Below, piece after piece: positions 52,160 through 62,275 of a DNA stretch of 64,000 nucleotides. A program made the position numbers and the translations under genes. Numbering within the stretch: position 1 is the stretch's first letter; each line of letters begins with the position of its first letter. Origin of the DNA: Intestinibaculum porci (GTDB lineage Bacteria; Bacillota_I; Bacilli_A; Erysipelotrichales; Coprobacillaceae); assembly GCF_003925875.1 (NCBI RefSeq), contig NZ_AP019309.1, positions 62,001 to 126,000 on the forward strand. Reading direction: 5' to 3'. The notes beneath the pieces are model-generated. The model was given only the letters and a program-made list of their open reading frames with translations. It was not told the origin of the DNA and searched no databases.

Positions 52160-52952
52160 GCTGACACGCGCGGCTTTCTCAAAGGTTAGATATATCTTCA
52201 AATATACGCGCAAGTATGTGGTCAAAAAGAAAGGCCTTAGTAAAGATGATGAAATGGAGTTCACCAGAAAGGTGTATGTTCATATCTACTTTAGTGCGAC
52301 CAAGTGAAACAACCTTACAGCTTCATTTGATAATCGCTTTCTTGAAATCAAAAAAGAGCTTGAAAGTGGAAGAAAAGCAGATGAATTAAGCGTTAATGCC
52401 CGGAAAAAATCGAGAAATACTTTAGAATCACAAAAAAGAGGGGAAAATTGTCGTATCTCTTTAATAAAGAAGTAGTCAGAGAAGCCAAGAAGTACTATGG
52501 ATACTTTGCCCTAGTAACGAACTGTGAGAAAGATCACTTTAAATGTCTGCAGGCATACAGAAAAAGAGAAACGATCGAGTCATTCTTTTAATTTGGAAAA
52601 GAATGAGCTGACGGAATGAGAACAATAGTATGGGATACCGATGCATTAAGGGACGCATGTTTGTCCAGTTCGTTGCACTATGCTATTATGAATACAATAA
52701 TCAAAAGTTTCGCCAGAAGAAAGACTAGGCGTGGAAAATGGAGATCCCAAGCATGATAGTAAAACAAACATTAATAGGGAAAAGAAGCTGAAAAGTTAGC
52801 TGTTGAACACTCCCACCCTATCTTGTACTCCAGTGGTTTGATACGCGTGAAATTATAGAAATCTGTCGCCAATTTTCTAAAAAGCACTGGTCAACCGAAA
52901 TGACAGCACGAGATCAGCTGTTTTTGAAGGAATTAGGTCTAGAAGATAACTA
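52160..52952 (+). pseudogene. Decayed IS1634-like transposase, C-terminal part
   Basis: Forward-strand fragments in changing frames read KKKGLSKDDEMEFTRKVYVH, FDNRFLEIKKELESGRKADE, KYYGYFALVTNCEKDHFKC, KRETIESFF (Glu helix), KGRMFVQFVALCYY and WFDTREIIEICRQFS. The run GGTTTTGAGTACATATAATATGAC at about 52961-52982 is probably its right end: a matching sequence in reverse orientation lies at 62276-62318. Confidence 0.75.
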
Positions 52953-53445
52953 GGCCTGGTTTTGAGTACATATAATATGACTTTCAGGGTAATATAAGAG
53001 GATGCTTTTGTATTGATAAGATAAAGGGATGCGGTAAATAAAAGAATAATATACAGCCAGACAAATAACCTTGAAGTATCAACTCTGATTAGTCGAGCCA
53101 TAAGCGAAATTTCCATGTGCTTTCCAATGGCTTTCAATTTTGAAAAAAATATTGATAACACCATTATCTTCTTACATTCCTACATAAATAACCAAATCTT
53201 AAAATAAGAAGAATGCTTACTTTAAGCGACAGTTAAGGGCGTAATAATAAACTGGTACCATTGTCAAGGACTATTTATTGACAGTGACGACTTGTTTTCA
53301 GCTCACAAAGGATGAGGGCAAGATTCAATTGAATCTTGCCCTCATTTTTTCGCTTCTATTCATCCATATCAGGAGTTTTATTGTACGACAAAAAGAACCA
53401 CTTTACGTGATTTTTTAAACAAGAAGTGGATGACTTGATGTATTA

Positions 53446-54867
53446 TTAATAGATTGCTCCTGTTCTGTTCACATACGATAGCTCTGGATAATTCTGCCAG
53501 TTTCTAGGATAGTACAGTGACTTGATCACTGAATCGGATGCCTTGGTTAGGAACTTGAGTGCTGTATTCGTATCAGCCAATAGCGTATCCAGTTTTTCTA
53601 CTTCTTTCGTATTTTCGTCAATCAGTCTCTGTAGCTTATTGATTCGAGCTAGAATAACCTTCTGATCCTTCTGTACCACTTTGAAAGGATGCTGTTCGCT
53701 CTTATACTCATAAGATGATTCACCAGACTCGTTTTGCTTGCTTCTGCGTCGAGCTCTTTCAGCACGCGCTTGTTCGCGTCTGGATTCCAGTTCTTCCTGG
53801 GTGATGAGTTCTTTGGCTGAGACGCCGAAATAAACATCAGTCTGATAAATGCCTTCAGTAATATAGCGATAGTATTCTTCAGGAGTCTGTCCTGCCAGAT
53901 CATACTGAGGTATTACTGTATTATACTGTTCCATAAAGTTTTTGATCATGGTTTCAACCGTATCAAAGTTAGGACATTTTTCAACTAATTCATTTAGAAT
54001 AGATTTCATTCTTCCAAAAAAGCTTTCCATTGGCGCATTATCGAGGCTGTTTCCGCGTCTGGATACTGACTGAATGAAGCCGTCATCTTCTAGAATTTCT
54101 CTGAATTCGGTGGAAAGGTATTGAGAGCCGTTGTCTGAATGAATATAGACATAAGGCTTTTTTCCATTTTCCTTCATGTATTTGCATGCCTTCTCAATTT
54201 CCTTTTCATGAAGATCCATCATCATGCAATAAGCTCTTTCAACGAGGGTAACGTCCATTCTTTTAGAAATATGCCATCCAAGAATTTCATTGGTAAATGC
54301 GTCCTTAAATACGCATAGATAAGAGATGTTTTTATTGCCGTTATAGGAAATATAAGTGATATCAGTGAGAATAACCTTGCGCGGGTCTTGTCTGAAGTAT
54401 CTTTTTACGTAATCGTTAACGTTATAATAAGGATGGTTGTATGTTGCCTGTCCCTTGTAGGCATCCTTATGGCGTAGGTTGGGGAACAAATTCAATTCCT
54501 GCATCAGACGCGTTACTTTTTTTTCACCAACCGGCTGACCATTGATATTAAAATGCATGCGAGTAAAAAGAGCACAGAATGTTCTTCGCCCAGGCACGAA
54601 GCCAAAGGTTTTGACGATATCAATCATCTTATCCTTTATCATCTCATCTTCGGTAGCCTTTTGAATCTGGCTGGCAGATGGATTTTCACGTTTTTTCTTC
54701 CAGCACCTGTATTTTCTTGAAGTGATTTCAAATATCTTGCAGGCCTCACTGATTTTGACATCAGGATGATCTCTTATATACGTATCTGCGAGAAGACATT
54801 TATCTACCGCTATTTCTCGTTCTTCGATGATGATACCTTCACCAGCAGTTTTGAGCCCTTTTTTTTT
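53446..54867 (-). CDS. IS3-type transposase OrfB, made by -1 frameshift
   Basis: The DDE integrase core has ILTDITYISYNG, YIHSDNGSQYLS and SLDNAPMESFFGRMK. The frame has an ATG at 54642, but conserved-looking sequence (KISEACKIFEITSRKYRCW, an IS3 HTH_21-type region) continues upstream to the slippery A9-GGG at 54867-54856. It is therefore expected as an OrfAB fusion. The long C-terminal tail, rich in Glu and Arg (LESRREQARAERARRRSKQ) with a coiled coil, is unusual for OrfB. Confidence 0.85.
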   Translation of the reverse strand, partial: KKKGLKTAGEGIIIEEREIAVDKCLLADTYIRDHPDVKISEACKIFEITSRKYRCWKKKRENPSASQIQKATEDEMIKDKMIDIVKTFGFVPGRRTFCALFTRMHFNINGQPVGEKKVTRLMQELNLFPNLRHKDAYKGQATYNHPYYNVNDYVKRYFRQDPRKVILTDITYISYNGNKNISYLCVFKDAFTNEILGWHISKRMDVTLVERAYCMMMDLHEKEIEKACKYMKENGKKPYVYIHSDNGSQYLSTEFREILEDDGFIQSVSRRGNSLDNAPMESFFGRMKSILNELVEKCPNFDTVETMIKNFMEQYNTVIPQYDLAGQTPEEYYRYITEGIYQTDVYFGVSAKELITQEELESRREQARAERARRRSKQNESGESSYEYKSEQHPFKVVQKDQKVILARINKLQRLIDENTKEVEKLDTLLADTNTALKFLTKASDSVIKSLYYPRNWQNYPELSYVNRTGAIY

Positions 54868-55235
54868 ACGACTCCAACAACTGTTTCCAGATAGTCAATG
54901 CGTGAATTAAGATAGTCAACCATTTCCTGATCGGAAAGATTGCCAACCTGATCACGCGGAACCATGCCGCTGACCTTCTTGGGCTTGCGTGCCTGTCCGC
55001 TGGCAGCGCGACCGGCAGCTGCGTAGGCGCGATCTTCTCCTAACGTGTTTACATCGTATCCGAGTGTCTTGTATGCCTTAATTGGTGACATGCCGCCATC
55101 CATCAGCTGTTTCATGCGGGCATAGAATTCCCTTGTGTAATAGATTCTGCCATCTGTTACCTTCTCAGTGTATTGGTTTTTAGAAGCCTCTTCTAAAGCT
55201 TTTTCCAGGTTAATCTGCTTATTTCTTTTTGCCAT
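54810..55235 (-). CDS. IS3-type OrfA with programmed frameshift site
   Basis: The 141-residue protein has a helix-turn-helix-like part (GGMSPIKAYKTLGYDVNTLG) and a leucine-zipper-like end (MVDYLNSRIDYLETVVGVVK). The run of nine A and GGG at 54867-54856 lies 10-15 codons before its stop and places orfB in the -1 frame, the classic IS3 arrangement. GGAGGAAAG precedes the ATG. Confidence 0.8.
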   Translation of the reverse strand: MAKRNKQINLEKALEEASKNQYTEKVTDGRIYYTREFYARMKQLMDGGMSPIKAYKTLGYDVNTLGEDRAYAAAGRAASGQARKPKKVSGMVPRDQVGNLSDQEMVDYLNSRIDYLETVVGVVKKKGSKLLVKVSSSKNEK

Positions 55236-55281
55236 AATGCTTTCCTCCGCCTGATATGTATTTATTGGTGTCTGTAGTATA

Positions 55282-57165
55282 TCATGACAGTATCAGGTTG
55301 GCACGCGCTTTAGCTCTTTTTGTTGCAAGAGCCTTCGTTTTTTCATACTTATCAGTTTCCTTGGACATGTATAAATCAAACTGCTCAGGCGGCATGGCTT
55401 CAAGATACGATTCGTATTTCACGGGTGTCATTTTATTTCTTGTCCACTGTGGTCTCTCGTTGTTGTAGTATTCCACATAGGAAAGCACCATTTCCCTCAG
55501 CTCCTCAATGGAACTGCAGCTGGTATAGTCACATTCATCCTTGAAATGGCCAAAAAAGCTTTCCTGTGAACTGTTGTCTTCACAGATGCCTCTTCTGGAC
55601 ATTGATTCTCTGAATCCCAGCTCCTTTACCTTTTTCTGAAATGCTTCATTGAGATACAGTGCCCCCTGGTCGCTATGGAAGATGGCATTATCGCGAAAGG
55701 TGTAGCGTTCAAGCTGCTTCAGCGTCTCCATAGTCATTGCCGAATCATTGTTTTCGCTCACCACGGCAGCTAATATGCGCCCTGTTACCGCATCTTTGAC
55801 TGCTGAAAGATAGCCTCTGCCATTTGCTCCAAAAAACAGATAGGAAACATCAGTGAGAATGTGCGTAAAAGGCATGGCCAGTCTGAATTTTCGTTTAAGA
55901 AGATTAGGGCACTTGTATTTTTCAAGATGCTCACGAGCAGCCTTAAGGGACTGACGGGGAGCTCGAACTCCTGAATTAAGTCCATGCTTTCTCATCAGAC
56001 GTGCTATTTTCTTAATTGAAAAGCTTTTGCCTGTAATCTCAGGCATCATCATGTGGATAGTTCTCTTGCCTTTGGGATAGCCTTTGTAATTCATTGTATC
56101 AATAATGGCCCTGACCTCTTCTTCTTCATTCTGATTCCTTAGCTCTTCATATCTGCCGTAGGCATCGTTTCTTAAAATAGAGTAGAAGGTGGATCTTGAC
56201 AGGCCTGCTTCACTAATGATTTGGCTTAAAGGCATAATGTGACTGTCCGCTAACGAGTCAAGCATTATGAAGGCTTCTCTTCTTAGGCTGGCGCTAAGAT
56301 CCCATATGCATTGGGATATAGACTTCAGAAAACAAGCCATTTTATTGTATAGTGCCTCATAAAGATTTAGGGCAATGGCTTTGAATCGATCAGATGAGCC
56401 TGCCTCTAAATGAATGGAACATGTATGATCAGATTGAGTAATTTGCTTTTTTATGCGCTGTTTCGTGGAGATAGTAAGAATTGCAGAATCAATATCAAAG
56501 ATTTTGAGAATATCATTAATGTGCATATCAGAGAAAATTGATGCCTCGCTGTAGAATACATCCGTCAGTTTGATTCTATGTGCAGTTATCCTTTCAACCA
56601 TTGGGTGGTCTGTATATTCTTCGATTATATTCTGATCAAACGTTTGCTTTTCATGCGGCTCAATATCCCCGTCAAATACTCTTTTTAGCGCATGAATACG
56701 CTGATAGCCAATTCGTTCTGGATCAAAGCCATCTGATTTAAGGACATCCTCGATTGCCTGATCAGGATATAAGCTATAGAGCTTTTCAGTATAGTCTTTT
56801 GAAAATGAAATGCCACGACGTGCGCGAATGAATTTTCCGGTCGAGACGAGGAACTGATCATAGTTTTTATCTGTTTTATTACGTTTGGCAGAGTTACCCA
56901 TACGTCCGTTAGTAGGTTTCCCATCGCGTTTAAAATTTCTTTGAATACGACTAATAATTTGTGCGTTAAAGAGAGAGTAGTCAATGCCATTTTCCTTCAT
57001 GACCTCTCTAATTGATGAAATGCTTTTATATTTAATCCATCTCTCCCACATCATGATCCTGAATTCATAGGTAAATGAAATACGATTTGATCTCACCAGT
57101 TTGACGAATTTATTGGCTGAAAGTATTTTAATGGCTTCATCAGATATTACAGTTCCTTTAGACAT
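55282..57165 (-). CDS. Single-frame IS3-type transposase, 627 residues
   Basis: A long N-terminal half of about 330 residues contains several helix-turn-helix-like segments (SLSQIISEAG, PLSQIISEAGLSRSTFYSIL). The integrase core has HILTDVSYLFFG, IFHSDQGALYLN and DNSSQESFFGHFKDE, all catalytic acids intact. No frameshift is needed. The start at 57165 follows AAGGTAAT; an upstream in-frame extension to 57201 is less likely. It lies 46 bp upstream of orfA in the same direction. Confidence 0.85.
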   Translation of the reverse strand: MSKGTVISDEAIKILSANKFVKLVRSNRISFTYEFRIMMWERWIKYKSISSIREVMKENGIDYSLFNAQIISRIQRNFKRDGKPTNGRMGNSAKRNKTDKNYDQFLVSTGKFIRARRGISFSKDYTEKLYSLYPDQAIEDVLKSDGFDPERIGYQRIHALKRVFDGDIEPHEKQTFDQNIIEEYTDHPMVERITAHRIKLTDVFYSEASIFSDMHINDILKIFDIDSAILTISTKQRIKKQITQSDHTCSIHLEAGSSDRFKAIALNLYEALYNKMACFLKSISQCIWDLSASLRREAFIMLDSLADSHIMPLSQIISEAGLSRSTFYSILRNDAYGRYEELRNQNEEEEVRAIIDTMNYKGYPKGKRTIHMMMPEITGKSFSIKKIARLMRKHGLNSGVRAPRQSLKAAREHLEKYKCPNLLKRKFRLAMPFTHILTDVSYLFFGANGRGYLSAVKDAVTGRILAAVVSENNDSAMTMETLKQLERYTFRDNAIFHSDQGALYLNEAFQKKVKELGFRESMSRRGICEDNSSQESFFGHFKDECDYTSCSSIEELREMVLSYVEYYNNERPQWTRNKMTPVKYESYLEAMPPEQFDLYMSKETDKYEKTKALATKRAKARANLILS

Positions 57166-57492
57166 AACAATTATTACCTTCATTACAAAAAATGGCACCA
57201 TAGGTTAGGTGACATTACTGTCAATGTAATGTTCCTTTCTATGGTACCATTTTATAAACAAATGCCCTTTTAAGTACATAATTAAACAATAACCCATCAT
57301 GCAAAACCATATAAACATCAGATAAAACGTAAATTTAGTTGACTATCCATTTGACCCATGTACTAAATACTTTCTCTACTGACAGTACATGTTCTCATAA
57401 GTAGCTTTTAAATACTGCATTTGTTTTCTCAGTATAGATTTTGAATCATTTATATACTGGATGATCTTATTCATGATCGAGTAGCCACTTCT

Positions 57493-58194
57493 TCAGTGGT
57501 TAAATCGCCATTCCTGTTCCCATAAATACAGTGGGAGCACGAATTTATCTACACCATGGTAAATACCATCAATATTATTTTTGACGTTTCCAATGATAAT
57601 ATGAATGTATTTAAGTCGATGATTTTCTTCAGTATAAATAACCTTATCATTTTTGATTTTGATTTCTTTTTGAAATTGATTGAAGATGCTGGTACCATCA
57701 GAATTTAACACAGCTTCTTTTGAAAGATATGCCATTTTTCTAAAGTTACTGCTGCAAAGTTCTTTGGTTTCACTTTTGATCGGTAATATCTTTATAAATT
57801 CCGGATACTGATTTTCTGCCTTTGTAGAAAGCACAATTTGGACATCCTGTTGCTCTGAAGATTTTCCTGGGTGACCAGCGGAACGTGTCCCAATGGAGAA
57901 TACATCTCCCTCATAGAATAAGCTATTTAATGTATATCTTGCATTGCTTAATGTCATTAGGTATCTGCATTTATTAGCAAATAAACAAGCTGTTTTATAG
58001 TTGATATCAAGCTCATCAGATAATTCAAACGCAGTCATCCCTTTGGTATTCGTAAAGAATAAATACATGCCCAAAATAAGCTTAAATAATGGCAATTTAT
58101 TGTCCTGAAATATTGTATTAGAAAAAAGTCTTTTGTGATTAACTTTTTTATTAAAAATGGTTCTTTGATAGAAAATAATTTTAAATATATGCAT
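57493..58194 (-). pseudogene. N-terminally truncated IS1595-like transposase
   Basis: Recognisable parts are LGMYLFFTNTKGMTAFELSD, DELDINYKTACLFANKCRYL and the ending LYLWEQEWRFNH. The N-terminal zinc ribbon is missing. The central FSIGTRSAGHPGKSSEQQDV stands where the EVDE...GG motif with the first catalytic acid should be. The first 30 codons look like read-through sequence. Function is improbable. Confidence 0.65.
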
Positions 58195-58364
58195 ATATTG
58201 ATAGGTTCTCGAAATATGTTAAATAATCCGTAAAAAATAAATATTTCAAAATTCTGTTTTACAAGTTGTAACGGTGAACAAATTTAAAATGATAAAGTAA
58301 CCTTAGAATCTGAAATAAAAAAGAGATGAAAGAAAATGTATTTCAGTAGAAAAGGAGAAATTAT

Positions 58365-59909
58365 ATGAAATTAAAAAAGAGATTATTGTTTGTTGTTATG
58401 TCTATGTTATTGATGTTAGCTAATAGTCTTACTTTTGTACAAGCTGTAGGTAACGGTAGATCAATTAAAATTGAAAATCCAGTTAAGGGCCATATCTATG
58501 AAGCATACCAAATTTTTTCTGGAGATAAGGAAGATACCGGTGATAATTTATCTGATACTTTGAAGAATGTCCAGTGGGGAAGTGGTGTAAATGATGTGCT
58601 TAAAGAGAAATATAATGCAGTTGAATTTGCAAATTTAATGAATAAGAATACAGATGATATAGATAGATTCATCACCGAGATTTCAAGAAATTTAACCGAT
58701 ATTCATATTGATTCTGAATATAATTCTGTTAATTCAAATTATATTATTTCGAAGCTACCAACCGGTTTCTATTTGATTGTTGATAAAAAAGATGATAATG
58801 GAGATGATGTACTGGGAGATGTTTTTTCTAAAAATTTAGTAGAAGTAGTTTCTTGTTGTGCTGTTGATATAAAATTAAAAGGGAATGCACCTACAGTTTT
58901 AAAAAAAGTGAAGGAAAATATAAAAAAGGTAGAACGCGACGAAAAATTAGATGATGGTTATAATGATGTTGCTGATTATTGTATAGGTGAAAAGGTTCCT
59001 TTTGAATTGATAGGAACGTTACCTTCTAATTTAAGTGACTATAAAAAGTATAAGTACTATTTTCATGATGAATTATCAGATGCTTTTGATTATGATGAAA
59101 ATTCAATTAGTATTCAAATTGATAATAAAAATATCAATGATAATGCTCGGATTACATATAATAATCATAAATTAACAGTAGGATTTGACAATTTGAAAAC
59201 TATTGATGGAGTTAAGTCAGACTCCGTTATTAAAATAAAATATACTGCAACGCTAAATTCAAATGCTCATATAGGACAATTAGGAAATGAAAATACCGCA
59301 AAATTAGAGTATTCAAATAATCCAAATGCAGATCATGATGAAAGTACAGGGTATACACCAAATGATACAGTGATTGTTTATACATATGAACTAGATGGTC
59401 AAAAAATTGATGCATTAACTAATGTACATCTTTCTGGTGCTAAATTTAAATTATATAGAATGAATGGATTAGAAAGAGAATACGCTAATCTCGATAGAGA
59501 AAAAGTTATTGGTTGGGGCAAAAATGGCGATGAATTTGAGTCGAATGAAGATGGAAAATTTGTGGTCTCTGGTTTGGATGATGGAAAATATTTTTTAGAA
59601 GAAACTCAGGCTCCAACGGGATATAAAGTATTGAATGAACCGGTGAAATTTATTATTACAGCTAAAACAAATAATACTCAGAATTGGAATGAAGACCCTA
59701 TTACAGGCTTAGAAAGTATTTCAATAACTATTGGAGATAATAAAAAGAGTGGAAATGTAAGTAAGGGTATCATCAAAGTTGAAGTAGGAAATATATCAAG
59801 TGTAATGTTGCCGTCTACTGGATCAAAAGGAACTATATTATCATTAACTTTTGGTGCTTTATTGATTGTTATAGGTATACTATATAAGATAAAAAAAGAA
59901 AATGAATAA
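58365..59909 (+). CDS. Major pilin-like protein, SpaA type, LPSTG anchor
   Basis: The 514-residue protein has a signal peptide (LLFVVMSMLLMLANSLTFVQA) and an N-terminal pilin domain. A D2-type isopeptide domain follows (about residues 195-330, starting DYCIGEKVPFELIGTLPS), then a CnaB domain with the E-box YFLEETQAPTGYKV. The C-terminus has LPSTGSKG, a membrane helix and the tail KIKKENE. Subunits are joined by sortase C and anchored to the wall. AAGGAG precedes the ATG. An 8-bp inverted repeat CTGAAATA / TATTTCAG (58310-58346) lies in the leader. The coding sequence is distinctly AT-rich. Confidence 0.9.
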   Translation: MKLKKRLLFVVMSMLLMLANSLTFVQAVGNGRSIKIENPVKGHIYEAYQIFSGDKEDTGDNLSDTLKNVQWGSGVNDVLKEKYNAVEFANLMNKNTDDIDRFITEISRNLTDIHIDSEYNSVNSNYIISKLPTGFYLIVDKKDDNGDDVLGDVFSKNLVEVVSCCAVDIKLKGNAPTVLKKVKENIKKVERDEKLDDGYNDVADYCIGEKVPFELIGTLPSNLSDYKKYKYYFHDELSDAFDYDENSISIQIDNKNINDNARITYNNHKLTVGFDNLKTIDGVKSDSVIKIKYTATLNSNAHIGQLGNENTAKLEYSNNPNADHDESTGYTPNDTVIVYTYELDGQKIDALTNVHLSGAKFKLYRMNGLEREYANLDREKVIGWGKNGDEFESNEDGKFVVSGLDDGKYFLEETQAPTGYKVLNEPVKFIITAKTNNTQNWNEDPITGLESISITIGDNKKSGNVSKGIIKVEVGNISSVMLPSTGSKGTILSLTFGALLIVIGILYKIKKENE

Positions 59910-60714
59910 AAAGAAAAGAGATATTATATTTTATTTCTTCATCTTGATAGGACTATCATTTATTGCTTATCCAACATTTAACTATATTACTAGTACAATT
60001 GGTAATTCATATGTGATAGCTTCCTATAATAAAGGGGTTTCTAAAATCAATAAGGAAGATAAAAAAAGTATAATTTTTAATGCTAAAAAATACAATAAAG
60101 AACTTTATCTTCATAAATTTAATTTGAAATCATATCGTTGGAAAAAAATATATTATCATCAATTAAATCTAAATAATAGTGGAATTATGGGATATATCGA
60201 TATAAATGATTATGGAATTCATTTGCCTATATATCATGGAAGTAATGATGCGGTTTTACAAATTGGTGCTGGACATCTTGAATATAGTTCTTTGCCAATA
60301 GGTGGCAGAAGTACGCATGCAGTTATTAGTGCGCATACTGGGTTACCAAGTGCTAGAATGTTTGACCAAATTTGCGAATTAAAGATAGGCTCATATTTTC
60401 AATTACGTATATTAAATAAAACACTTGATTACAAAGTAGATAAAATAAGTATTGTAAATCCAAGCCAAATTAGCGTTATTAAAATTGAAAAAAACAAAGA
60501 CTATTGCAGTCTGTTAACATGTACTCCAATGGGAATTAACAATAAAAGATTGGTAATTAGGGGGCATAGAGTAAATACTAGAATAAAAAACAATAAATCA
60601 TTAAATATATTAAAGATAATACCAATATATATTTATGTAATATTTTTAATTTGTTTACTTTTTTTGGGGGTGATTGCTTATAAAAAATTATATTTGTTTG
60701 TTGCTTCTCATTAG
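59902..60714 (+). CDS. Class C sortase (pilus assembly)
   Basis: The 270-residue transpeptidase has an N-terminal helix (IIFYFFILIGLSFIAYPTF), the catalytic His in VISAHTGLPS, Cys in SLLTCTPMG and Arg in KRLVIRGHR, plus a C-terminal membrane helix. Two membrane anchors and the TLTC-like motif are the class C pattern. It polymerises the pilin encoded just upstream, with which it overlaps by 8 bp. Confidence 0.93.
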   Translation: MNKKKRDIIFYFFILIGLSFIAYPTFNYITSTIGNSYVIASYNKGVSKINKEDKKSIIFNAKKYNKELYLHKFNLKSYRWKKIYYHQLNLNNSGIMGYIDINDYGIHLPIYHGSNDAVLQIGAGHLEYSSLPIGGRSTHAVISAHTGLPSARMFDQICELKIGSYFQLRILNKTLDYKVDKISIVNPSQISVIKIEKNKDYCSLLTCTPMGINNKRLVIRGHRVNTRIKNNKSLNILKIIPIYIYVIFLICLLFLGVIAYKKLYLFVASH

Positions 60715-61351
60715 TATGTTTTTCTCTGATTTTTTCGATATAAATGCAGAAGAAACAATTAGAAAGAAAAAATGTAGTATTACGTTAAATATAAATGAAG
60801 AAAACGGGATTATACTTTTATATCCGATCGCTTATTATAAAAAAAATAAATATACTTTAAATGGTAGATATAAAAAAACTCTTAAGAATAAAAATATTGA
60901 TTATATTTTACAATCTTCACAGTTGATTAATAAAATTACAAGTAAAGATAAAAAAGCTTTTAGATATGAGCGCATTATTGAAAATAAAAAGGTTAAATTT
61001 TATGGACTTAATAGAGGCATATATTTTATTAGGCAAAGCAAGACGCAAGATGGTTATTATTCAATCAAACCATTTATTGTATCAATACCTCAGAAAAATA
61101 GCGACGGAACCAAATGTTATGACATTACAGGTAATCCTAAGGTTGAAAGATTTAATTCAAAAGAAAGTTCAAATTACAAAAGTAAAACCAAAGACAATGG
61201 GAATAAATTAAAATCACAAAAACGGAAGAACCAATCGGTTTCGACAAAGGTTCAAGTGAACACGGAAGATAATACAGATGTTTTATACATGGAAGTTGTT
61301 TTTGGTATTTCCTTACTTATTCTTTGGGTATATATAAGATTAAAGAAGTGA
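60674..61351 (+). CDS. Accessory pilin-like protein with atypical C-terminus
   Basis: The 225-residue protein starts at TTG 60674, giving a signal peptide (NYICLLLLISMFFSDFFDINA); ATG 60716 would remove most of it. A small beta domain (FYGLNRGIYFIRQSKTQDGY) resembles CnaB-like SpaA subunits. A lysine-rich linker follows. The C-terminus has NTEDNTDV, a helix (MEVVFGISLLILWVYI) and RLKK, but no LPXTG. It overlaps the sortase gene by 41 bp. It probably forms the base or tip subunit. Confidence 0.75.
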   Translation: MLIKNYICLLLLISMFFSDFFDINAEETIRKKKCSITLNINEENGIILLYPIAYYKKNKYTLNGRYKKTLKNKNIDYILQSSQLINKITSKDKKAFRYERIIENKKVKFYGLNRGIYFIRQSKTQDGYYSIKPFIVSIPQKNSDGTKCYDITGNPKVERFNSKESSNYKSKTKDNGNKLKSQKRKNQSVSTKVQVNTEDNTDVLYMEVVFGISLLILWVYIRLKK

Positions 61352-61517
61352 ATTTATTTTAAATATATTATATGAAAAATGAAAGAGAACAATTTGTTGC
61401 TAATAAGATGTAAAAATATTATGTGATATATTTTAAAAGACATTTGGTTGATATGCTTATAGCTTATGATATAAAGAATTGTTCTCTTTTCTGACATTAA
61501 TGAAAGAGATGAGGAAT

Positions 61518-62264
61518 ATGCTAGATTTTCATGCTGTTGAGGTAATGAGCGAAACCGATAAGCAAATATATAAATATGTTGTAAAAAATGTAGAAAAAGT
61601 AAAAACTATGGGAGTGAGAGAACTTGCCGATGAAACACATACATCAACAGCTACAATAGTAAGATTTTATAAGGGAATAGGAGCGCAGAGCTTCGAAAAT
61701 TTTAAAAGAGAAATTTCTATTTTATATAGAGGCCCTTATTTGATGAATAAAGATAGGGAGATAAAAGATATTGAAATAAATATACGAAGATTTCAAATGG
61801 CTAAATTCGATCAATTAATAGATGCATTCAGAAGATTAATTCAAGCACACGAATATATAGTGTTTTTAGGTGTGGGAAATAGTGGTGAAATTGCAAAGTA
61901 TGGTGCTCGCTTCTTTTCAAATGTTGGATATTATGCTACCGCTATAACTGATCCTGATTATCCTCCAATTTTAAGGGGATTATCAAAGCATCTTATTATA
62001 GTTATTTCAGAAAGTGGAGAAACATTTTCTGTTATTAAAAAAGTTAAAACTTTAAAAGAGCATAATTCAAAAATTGTTTTATTAACGAATTTTTCTTCGT
62101 CAACTTTAACATCACTTGCGGATTTGACAATAAATTATCATTGTACGCATGTAGCTGTACCTCATAGTTTTAATTTAACTAGCGCGATTCCAGTTATCTA
62201 TATAATTGAGAGAGTTGGATATGAGTTATATAATATGGATAAAAGGATACTTGAAGCTATATAA
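61518..62264 (+). CDS. RpiR-family regulator with SIS domain
   Basis: The 248-residue regulator has an N-terminal helix-turn-helix (RELADETHTSTATIVRFYKG) and a SIS domain (YIVFLGVGNSGEIAKYGARF, LIIVISESGETFSVIKKVK, KIVLLTNFSSS). It would respond to a phosphosugar. ATG 61518 follows GATGAGG; an earlier in-frame start at 61479 has no ribosome site. It is separate from the pilus operon. Confidence 0.87.
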   Translation: MLDFHAVEVMSETDKQIYKYVVKNVEKVKTMGVRELADETHTSTATIVRFYKGIGAQSFENFKREISILYRGPYLMNKDREIKDIEINIRRFQMAKFDQLIDAFRRLIQAHEYIVFLGVGNSGEIAKYGARFFSNVGYYATAITDPDYPPILRGLSKHLIIVISESGETFSVIKKVKTLKEHNSKIVLLTNFSSSTLTSLADLTINYHCTHVAVPHSFNLTSAIPVIYIIERVGYELYNMDKRILEAI

Positions 62265-62275
62265 ATCCTAAAAGT

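Larger units (their letters stand above)
53253..57249 (-). mobile_element. 4-kb element with two distinct IS3-type transposases
   Basis: Imperfect 33-bp inverted ends begin TGGTACCAT and finish ATTGACAGT (53253-53285 and the reverse complement ending 57249); 24 of 33 positions match. Inside, all on the reverse strand, are a 627-residue single-frame transposase, an orfA gene and a frameshift-expressed orfB. No inner inverted ends were seen in the 46 bp between the two transposase units, which argues for one element rather than two nested ones. Confidence 0.75.

Noticed and set aside
52014-52307. Overlapping frames of 97 (forward) and 79 (reverse) codons
   Set aside because: Neither has a ribosome site; the forward one runs into the decayed IS1634-like transposase and the reverse one looks like debris of another transposase.
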